The position numbers and the translations under genes are program-made. A stretch of DNA of 12,006 bases from an uncultured Christensenellaceae bacterium (GTDB lineage Bacteria; Bacillota; Clostridia; Christensenellales; Pumilibacteraceae): contig CAJUQF010000053.1 of NCBI GenBank assembly GCA_910588315.1, positions 1-12,006 of the forward strand, read 5' to 3'. Below are positions 6,539-12,006 of this stretch, one piece after another. The notes beneath the pieces are model-generated. The model saw only the letters and a list, made by a program, of their open reading frames with translations, was not told the origin of the DNA and did no database searches. How positions within the stretch are numbered: position 1 is the first letter of the stretch; the number at the start of each line of letters is the position of its first letter.

Positions 6539-7837
6539 TTATGCCATGCCTATGGTCTTGTCAATGATATCGCCGATATCTCCGTCCGACTCGGCAACGG
6601 CTCGCTTGCTCCTGCCCGCAAGCGCCATCGCAACGACGGCAAGCACGGTTGCCGCCGCAAACCCGTATATAAATCCGGTTATATCACCGGAATACGAAAT
6701 AACGGTGATCACTACGGACGCGACGGTAAAAGCTATCGCCGCCGCCGCAAGCATCGTGAGTTCCAAAAGTATATAAACGGTACCGATGGTAATGCGCGAT
6801 TTGATCGTGAGAAATCTGAGTTTGGTCTGACGTACCGAAACCGCACCGCCGAGTCCCGTTAAAACGGCAGCGGCAATAAGACAAGCGTACAGCCCGTCTC
6901 CACCCAGTTCCGTCGCCGCCGCACATACGAGCAGAACGCACGCACATGTCGCGCATACGAATTCCATTGCCGACAGCATTACGGTCCGGCGCTTTACGAT
7001 TCGCGTACAAGCGCACGCCGCAAGCGCATACACGCCGACAAGCGTCGCCGCGGCAATGACCGTTCTGTACACGCCCGCTCCCGCAAAAAATCCGAAATAT
7101 ACGATCAGCGCGGATATCGTAGAAAATGCCGATTCGAAAAACAATGCCGAGAAATACATCTTTCTGTCAAGACCGCCGTAAAACGCCGCAAAAACGCTCT
7201 TTACGGTGCGCGCGCGTCTGCGTCCGCCCAGCCGCGGTATTCCGTAATGCGTCGCGAGATATTGCGTCATCGCAAGCACTATCGAAACGCCGCTCAAAAC
7301 AAACGCGGTATTGATATACGCGGTTTCTTCGTCGTAATACAAAAAACCGAAAAACACGACTACCGCCGCTGCGGCTCCCGCCGCGCACAGTATCTCGTTA
7401 AACGGTGCGGAACTCACTATCCCGCCGCCTGTCAGCCGCGCGCGCACGGAAAATGCGCAGTATCTATGCACCGCGATCGCCGACACGAAAAATAACGCGC
7501 CGAAAAATATCAAACAGTTGCCCGCAGGTCCGCCGTCCCGAGCGCTCCATGCCATAGCGAAAAAAAACGCTGCCACAAACGCAGAAATAGGCAATGCCAA
7601 ATGATATCTTCCGAAAAGCAGCATATCCGATTTGTGTATGATCAAATAAAACAGCGGAAGGATCGCGAACGGAACGAGGCACGCGACGGGAATGAACCAC
7701 ATTACTATAGTTCCGTCCAAACGTGCGATATACGGTACGAACAGCAACAGGCACATAACAAGATAGCCCGTCGTAAACGCATCGCACGACAGGCATAACC
7801 GTTGAAATTTGTTTTCCGTTCTACCGGCAGATTCCAA
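6539..7837 (-). CDS. Unrecognised polytopic membrane protein, about 12 helices
   Basis: An integral membrane protein of about 432 residues with roughly twelve hydrophobic segments. Numbered from the GTG at 7849, they lie near 27-45, 49-71, 83-101, 112-128, 153-171, 177-199, 232-256, 258-281, 289-312, 317-337, 353-380 and 390-411. A long, basic cytoplasm-like loop (RLGGRRRARTVK, 206-217) splits them six and six, a layout often seen in major facilitator transporters. I see no diagnostic transporter motif, so this is only a topological resemblance. The acidic C-terminal tail (about 412-436) is soluble. The start is uncertain: the frame opens at GTG 7849, but AAGGAG abuts that codon. The TTG at 7837, 11 bases after AAGGAG, is therefore preferred. 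A near-consensus promoter lies just upstream, so this gene probably begins its own transcript, which may read on into fhs. Confidence 0.8.
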   Translation of the reverse strand: MESAGRTENKFQRLCLSCDAFTTGYLVMCLLLFVPYIARLDGTIVMWFIPVACLVPFAILPLFYLIIHKSDMLLFGRYHLALPISAFVAAFFFAMAWSARDGGPAGNCLIFFGALFFVSAIAVHRYCAFSVRARLTGGGIVSSAPFNEILCAAGAAAAVVVFFGFLYYDEETAYINTAFVLSGVSIVLAMTQYLATHYGIPRLGGRRRARTVKSVFAAFYGGLDRKMYFSALFFESAFSTISALIVYFGFFAGAGVYRTVIAAATLVGVYALAACACTRIVKRRTVMLSAMEFVCATCACVLLVCAAATELGGDGLYACLIAAAVLTGLGGAVSVRQTKLRFLTIKSRITIGTVYILLELTMLAAAAIAFTVASVVITVISYSGDITGFIYGFAAATVLAVVAMALAGRSKRAVAESDGDIGDIIDKTIGMA

Positions 7838-7848
7838 GTATGTCCGCA

Positions 7849-7854
7849 CTCCTT
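7849..7854 (-). promoter_or_regulatory. Ribosome binding site suggesting a TTG start
   Basis: Minus-strand AAGGAG runs directly into the GTG that opens the longest frame, so it cannot serve that codon. The TTG at 7837 lies 11 bases downstream, a rather long but usable spacing, and no ATG is available until well inside the protein. Confidence 0.5.
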
Positions 7855-7877
7855 AGGTATATATAGGGTACGAACAA

Positions 7878-7907
7878 ATTATATACCAAACCGCGGCTGT
7901 TTGTCAA
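7878..7907 (-). promoter_or_regulatory. Near-consensus sigma-70/SigA promoter
   Basis: On the minus strand TTGACA (7902-7907) is followed after 18 bases by TATAAT (7878-7883); both hexamers match the consensus perfectly. Transcription would start near 7871 and give a short leader of about 20-35 bases before the 12-helix membrane protein gene. It is the clearest promoter in the window. Confidence 0.8.
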
Positions 7908-8035
7908 TTATAATAAGTACAGGCGCACGGACTTTTATTCGAGTATCGCTTTTGCTTTATTTACGCAACCGAAGATCGACTTGATTATATATCGTTTCCG
8001 TTGGCGTGGTCTATATAAAAACATGTGCGTCCGCG

Positions 8036-8059
8036 CTCCGTTCGGAGAGTACCGTACTC
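8036..8059. other. Two abutting small inverted repeats after the 4-helix protein gene
   Basis: CTCCG (8036-8040) / CGGAG (8043-8047) is followed by GAGTAC (8047-8052) / GTACTC (8054-8059). They start just beyond the stop codon at 8065 on the minus strand. A run of five T follows only after more than ten further bases, so a role as terminator is uncertain. The rest of 7838-8064 holds the promoter described separately and no credible gene. Confidence 0.35.
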
Positions 8060-8064
8060 GATTA

Positions 8065-8886
8065 TTATTGCACCGACTCCGGCGGCGGCGCAAACATTGC
8101 GATATTCATATCGCCGTCGGCGCTTACGTCCGCACTTATGAATTTAAGCCGTTTCCCCGCCGATATCGAGCGTTCTATTTCGTCGTACCCCGCCTTATCG
8201 GAAAAAGTCTTATTACTGCGCAATACCGTAACTTTCCCGGCAAGCACGAGCTCGTCCAGCCGTTTGACCGCCAAGCCGCTCTCGTCCCACAGCGCAAGCG
8301 CTTTATACGCGCCGTCGTAGACCTTTACGTTTATGAGCGCATCCGCCGCAGTGTACACGCGCACGTCGCGAAAACAGTCGGCGGACAAAAGGTATCCTCC
8401 GTGCTTGACCTCGACTGTTTTATCCTCACCGTCCGCAGGCGCGTTGAGCCACTTAGTGGATTCGTAACAAAACAGCGCGCAGCATACTATATAAACAAGC
8501 ACGTCGATGAGTAAACGTACCGCCCAAATATTCCAGACCGTCCGTATAGCTATATCGAACACCATAACTACCGCACCGGACGCGATAAACGAGAGTATGA
8601 CGGCGATCATGCCGCGGGCGCCTATTTTGGAATTCACCGATAACACACAACCGGCGATGCTCGCGCCCAGCCTGTAAAAAGCTTTTGCCGACAGTCCGAA
8701 CAGTAAAGCCGTAAACGCGCACGACACCACGGTAATAACTATGCGATATTCGCGCGATACAACGTCCGGGTAGTATACGAAATACTGCCACAGCGCGAGA
8801 CCGCCTATCGCTCCGCCCACCGCAATAAGCGCCGCGCGAAGGATTATAAGTTTTTTCTTATCGTAACAAAGTTGTTCGTTTATCAT
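8065..8886 (-). CDS. Unrecognised protein with four membrane helices and a soluble C-terminal domain
   Basis: A 273-residue protein that I cannot assign to a family. Hydrophobic segments lie near residues 14-36, 48-67, 93-114 and 122-141. They are followed by a soluble region of about 130 residues (142-273) with alternating beta-like and charged stretches (VRVYTAADALINVKVYDG, 175-192; GKVTVLRSNKTF, 217-228) and an acidic, proline-containing tail. Four helices plus a cytoplasmic domain recalls the layout of YacL-type PIN proteins, but I cannot find the expected acidic active-site pattern, so this is only an analogy. The ATG lies 48 bases after the recD2 stop, with only a weak GGA-type binding site that falls in an AT-rich inverted repeat (8890-8895 / 8903-8908). 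It is probably transcribed with metK and recD2. Confidence 0.75.
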   Translation of the reverse strand: MINEQLCYDKKKLIILRAALIAVGGAIGGLALWQYFVYYPDVVSREYRIVITVVSCAFTALLFGLSAKAFYRLGASIAGCVLSVNSKIGARGMIAVILSFIASGAVVMVFDIAIRTVWNIWAVRLLIDVLVYIVCCALFCYESTKWLNAPADGEDKTVEVKHGGYLLSADCFRDVRVYTAADALINVKVYDGAYKALALWDESGLAVKRLDELVLAGKVTVLRSNKTFSDKAGYDEIERSISAGKRLKFISADVSADGDMNIAMFAPPPESVQ

Positions 8887-8892
8887 GATAAA
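8879..8892. repeat. 14-base perfect palindrome over a start codon
   Basis: TTTATCATGATAAA is its own reverse complement and contains the ATG of the 4-helix protein gene. It could be an operator half-site pair or chance; nothing else in the window repeats it that I can see. Confidence 0.3.
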
Positions 8893-8934
8893 TTCCGAAA
8901 CCGAATTTGTATTTTGATATTTCGATCGATAATG

Positions 8935-11106
8935 CTACTCTGTACCGTACAGTTTTCGCATATCGTTTTTAGCGTCCGCAATAAACACTTTAAGCGCCGA
9001 AAACCTGTCGGCGACATAGTTGTTATCGACCATGCGCTTGATATAATATTCGTCCCCGACGAGCACCGCCATTTTCTTTGCGCGCGTTATCGCCGTATAT
9101 AAAAGATTGCGCGTCATGATGACGGGCGCGCCGCCCACCACCGGCATTACCACCGCATCGAACTCGCAGCCCTGACTCTTATGCACGGTAACGGCATACG
9201 AAAGAATGAGCTGACGCCTGGTATCGCCCGTGTACGTGACGAGCCTGCCGTCCTCGAACTCGACCTGTATCTCTCCGGTGTCGAAAACATGTACGACAAT
9301 ACCTATATCGCCGTTAAACACGCCCTTACCGGATATCGAACCGCGCATAAACTCCAAGTCGTAGTTGTTCACGGTGTGCATTACCCTGTCGCCCTCGGCA
9401 AACGTAATATCTCCCAACGTCACGCGTTTTAAACTGCTGCCGTTGAGCGTCGCTTGCAACCGGGTATTAAGACTGTTTACGCCGCACACGCCGTTTTTAA
9501 GCGCGGCTATCACTTGAATTCTATGCGGTTCGATACCGCAAAAATCAGTGATACGCTTTGTCGCAAGTTCCACAGTCATGTCCGCGGTTTCCTGCGCCGA
9601 GCGCATTCGGAAGAAAAAGAAATCCCCGTCGCGCGAAGTCAAATCGGGCATACGTCCGTCGTTGATTTCGTGCGCTGCAAGCGCGATAAGGCTTGTCTGC
9701 GCCTGTCGGTACACAAATCCGAGTTTGGTAACCGGTACGAGTTTGCTTTCTATAAGATCGCGTAAAACATTGCCGGAACCTACGGACGGGAGCTGATCGG
9801 CGTCGCCCACCACGATAAGTTTGGTCTCGTCCGACAATTTGTCGAGCAGCATCTTGAAAAGAAAAATATCGACCATCGAAAACTCGTCGACTATCACCGC
9901 GGACGTGTCGAACTTTTCGCCTTCCGCAAACGACAGCAACGCGCGATGGATAGTGGACGCCTCCCTGCCGCAGCCTTCGGTTATGCGTTTTGCGGCGCGT
10001 CCCGTCGGCGCAAGCAATGTCGCGCTCAACCCGAGCGAGTCGAGTACGAACAGTATGCAGTTGATAATGGTGGTCTTGCCGGTACCCGGTCCTCCCGTGA
10101 TAACCGACGCTCCCGACGCGATAGCGTTTTCCACCGCCTCGCGCTGTGTCGGGTGCAAAGCGATACCGTTAACTTTCTCGAACCTGTCTATTACCGCCGA
10201 GATATCGGTAGCGATGACGCCGTCGCCGTCGACGCGCCTGACGAGCTTAATGCCGACGGCGCGTTCCGTTCTGTAATAATGTTCGCCCATAACCGCACCG
10301 TCGAACGGCACGACCGCCTTACGCGAAATAATAAGCGAGTCGAGCGCACACTCCAGCATATCGCCGTCGAACTCTACGAGAATACGTTTTGCCTCGTCCA
10401 TAAGCCGATCGCGCGGGAGATACGTATTGCCCTCTTTTTCGCACGCGCTTTTGAGCGCATGGACAAGCCCCGCACCCATGCGAAACTCGCTCATCTTGTC
10501 TATGCCGAGCGACTGCGCGATTCGGTCCGCGGTAAGAAACCCGACGCCGCCGACGTCCTCGACGAGTACGTACGGATTGGTCTTGACCGTAGTCACGGTC
10601 GCAGAGCCGTAGATGGCGTATAGCTTCATAGCAAGGTTGACCGATATCCCGTAGCTTGCCAAAAACATCACCGCCTCGCGCTGACGGTACAGCGTCTCGT
10701 AACCTTCCGCTATCTTTTTCGCCTTGTTTAAACTTATGCCCTTTATCGACGCGAGCTTTTCCGGCGACTTTTCGATAATATCGATAGTCTCGGTGCCGAA
10801 CCTGTCGACTATGAGCGCCGCCGTTTTTTCGCCGACGCCTTCGATAAGTCCCGAACCCAAAAACTTGATTATACCGTAAACGGTATGCGGTTGTTTGACA
10901 GAGGCGCGTTCCGCTTTGAACTGCGTTCCGAACCGCGGATGGATAACGAACTCGCCTTCGAGTTCGAGATAATCACCGGGCGTTACGGGCGGAAGATTTC
11001 CGGCAACGGTAACGGGCTCGCCGTCCATATCGAGCATGAGCGCCGTCCAACCGTTTTCGTCGTTGCGAAAACGTATCTCTTCCACCGATCCGGTTATCCG
11101 CTCCAA
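8935..11106 (-). CDS. recD2: RecD2-type ATP-dependent DNA helicase
   Basis: Superfamily 1B 5'-3' DNA helicase of the RecD2 (YrrC) family, found in bacteria that use it without RecBC; it acts in DNA repair and replication-fork maintenance. The 723-residue product has an N-terminal OB-like region (about 1-70), helix-hairpin-helix-like segments around LIEGVGEKTAALI (87-99), SIKGISLNKAKKIA (120-133) and VEDVGGVGFLTADRIA (182-197), then the motor. Walker A is GGPGTGKTT at 338-346, Walker B is VIVDEFSM at 404-411, motif III is GDADQLPSVGSGNVLRDL at 434-451, the VHKSQGCEFD motif is at 641-650 and TAITRAKK at 671-678. Length and domain order match the family. The start is TTG at 11106, one base after the metK stop, with CGGAG 7 bases upstream inside metK, so translation is probably coupled. 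No ATG nearby would keep the full N-terminal domain. Confidence 0.94.
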   Translation of the reverse strand: MERITGSVEEIRFRNDENGWTALMLDMDGEPVTVAGNLPPVTPGDYLELEGEFVIHPRFGTQFKAERASVKQPHTVYGIIKFLGSGLIEGVGEKTAALIVDRFGTETIDIIEKSPEKLASIKGISLNKAKKIAEGYETLYRQREAVMFLASYGISVNLAMKLYAIYGSATVTTVKTNPYVLVEDVGGVGFLTADRIAQSLGIDKMSEFRMGAGLVHALKSACEKEGNTYLPRDRLMDEAKRILVEFDGDMLECALDSLIISRKAVVPFDGAVMGEHYYRTERAVGIKLVRRVDGDGVIATDISAVIDRFEKVNGIALHPTQREAVENAIASGASVITGGPGTGKTTIINCILFVLDSLGLSATLLAPTGRAAKRITEGCGREASTIHRALLSFAEGEKFDTSAVIVDEFSMVDIFLFKMLLDKLSDETKLIVVGDADQLPSVGSGNVLRDLIESKLVPVTKLGFVYRQAQTSLIALAAHEINDGRMPDLTSRDGDFFFFRMRSAQETADMTVELATKRITDFCGIEPHRIQVIAALKNGVCGVNSLNTRLQATLNGSSLKRVTLGDITFAEGDRVMHTVNNYDLEFMRGSISGKGVFNGDIGIVVHVFDTGEIQVEFEDGRLVTYTGDTRRQLILSYAVTVHKSQGCEFDAVVMPVVGGAPVIMTRNLLYTAITRAKKMAVLVGDEYYIKRMVDNNYVADRFSALKVFIADAKNDMRKLYGTE

Positions 11107-11107
11107 A

Positions 11108-12006
11108 TCAATACTCCGCTTTCAGTTTTTCGACGCAGTCGGTCTGTTCCCACGGCAGATCGGGTTTTCCGAAATGCCCGTAGTTTGTAGTGCGCCTGTA
11201 TATCGGCTTTTTAAGCGACAGTTTGTCCGCTATCGCGGCAGGACGGAAGTCGAACACCCGCTCTACGACTGCAAGCAGTTTTTTGTCGTCGCCCGTTCCG
11301 AACGAATCGATAAACAGCGAGACCGGGCGCGCCTTGCCTATGGCATAACCGACCTGCAACAACACTTTTTCGCACAACCCCGCCGCGACGAGATTTTTGC
11401 ACACATAACGCGCGTAATACGACGCGGAGCGATCCACCTTGGACGCGTCCTTACCGGAGAACGCACCGCCGCCGTGCGCTATCGCGCCGCCGTATGTATC
11501 GACTATTATCTTGCGTCCGGTAACGCCGGTGTCGCCCGCCGGTCCGCCTACAACGAACCGTCCGGTCGGATTGACGAGTATCTCCGCTTTTTTTAAAAAC
11601 TTTTCGGGAATAACGCGCTTAACGACGCAATCGATTATGCCGTCGCGGATATCTTTATCCGTCGCGCTCTCTTCGTGCTGCGCTGACACTACCACAGTCC
11701 CCGCCGATACGGGTACGCCGTTCTCGTAAACGAGCGATACCATCGCTTTGCCGTCGGGTCGCAGAAACGGTAGTTCTCCGCTCTTGCGCGCCGCGGCAAG
11801 CGCCTTTGTAAGCCCGTGCGCAAGCGTGATGGGCATAGGCATAAGTTCGCTCGTCTCCGAACAGGCATAACCGAACATCATGCCCTGATCTCCTGCGCCA
11901 ACTTTGTCGTAATCGTTTTGCGATAACCCCGTACGCGCCTCCAAAGACCGTAAAACGCCGCGCGAAATATCGGGCGACTGACCGTTAATGCAATTCAAGA
12001 CCGCAC
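11108..12006 (-). CDS. metK: S-adenosylmethionine synthetase, C-terminal part
   Basis: MetK makes S-adenosylmethionine from methionine and ATP. The frame is open through the right edge, so roughly the first 90-100 residues and the promoter lie outside the window. The visible part starts within the family's QSPDI region (QSPDIS, encoded near 11960-11980). It carries the GAGDQGMMFGYA signature, LRPDGKAMVSL, the NPTGRFVVGGPAGDTGVTGR segment and the glycine-rich GGGAFSGKDASKVDRSA loop that contacts the triphosphate, and ends in YGHFGKPDLPWEQTD as in full-length family members. The spacing between QSPDI and GAGDQG is somewhat longer than in E. coli MetK. The stop (TGA at 11108-11110) is one base from the TTG of recD2. 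Confidence 0.96.
   Translation of the reverse strand, partial: AVLNCINGQSPDISRGVLRSLEARTGLSQNDYDKVGAGDQGMMFGYACSETSELMPMPITLAHGLTKALAAARKSGELPFLRPDGKAMVSLVYENGVPVSAGTVVVSAQHEESATDKDIRDGIIDCVVKRVIPEKFLKKAEILVNPTGRFVVGGPAGDTGVTGRKIIVDTYGGAIAHGGGAFSGKDASKVDRSASYYARYVCKNLVAAGLCEKVLLQVGYAIGKARPVSLFIDSFGTGDDKKLLAVVERVFDFRPAAIADKLSLKKPIYRRTTNYGHFGKPDLPWEQTDCVEKLKAEY
11114..11118 (-). promoter_or_regulatory. Ribosome binding site for recD2 inside the end of metK
   Basis: Minus-strand CGGAG, overlapping the last metK codons, lies 7 bases before the TTG at 11106. It supports the unusual TTG start and translational coupling of recD2 to metK. Confidence 0.65.

Noticed and set aside
7934..8023. A 29-codon minus-strand frame starting MFLYRPRQRK and ending KAKAILE
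   Set aside because: It has no ribosome binding site or recognisable similarity and is short enough to be chance, though it could be a remnant of a gene.

Overview
The window is a chromosomal segment of about 12 kb, almost entirely coding, with every supported gene on the minus strand. It reads like housekeeping DNA from an uncultured member of the Bacillota, probably Clostridia-like. Three things suggest this: Shine-Dalgarno sites of the GGAG/AAGGAG type before most genes, a RecD2-type helicase without RecBC next to it, and a formate-tetrahydrofolate ligase gene. The lineage is an inference; no rRNA or other taxonomic marker is present. I see no CRISPR array, transposase, phage gene, tRNA or rRNA.

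Layout in transcription order, from high to low coordinates. metK (S-adenosylmethionine synthetase, cut by the right edge) is followed one base later by recD2, which starts at a TTG whose ribosome binding site lies inside the end of metK. An unrecognised protein with four membrane segments (8065-8886) follows. After a 227-base gap holding a near-consensus sigma-70 promoter comes an unrecognised protein with twelve membrane segments (6539-7837), then fhs (4837-6432). About 400 non-coding bases follow, filled with two and a bit copies of a structured 155-160 bp repeat. Then come glnS (2793-4439), an NAD(P)-dependent epimerase/reductase-like gene (1921-2757), a short alaS (114-1901) and the first codons of another membrane protein (1-104).

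Functional themes are one-carbon and methyl metabolism (fhs, metK), translation (glnS, alaS) and DNA repair (recD2). The genes are tightly packed in two groups: metK-recD2-membrane protein, and glnS-epimerase-alaS-membrane protein.

The parts most worth a second look are the tandem structured repeat before glnS, the AlaRS that ends after its editing domain and carries an extra cysteine cluster, and the epimerase-like protein whose catalytic Ser/Thr and Lys positions look replaced. I found no convincing evidence of a new multi-gene system.
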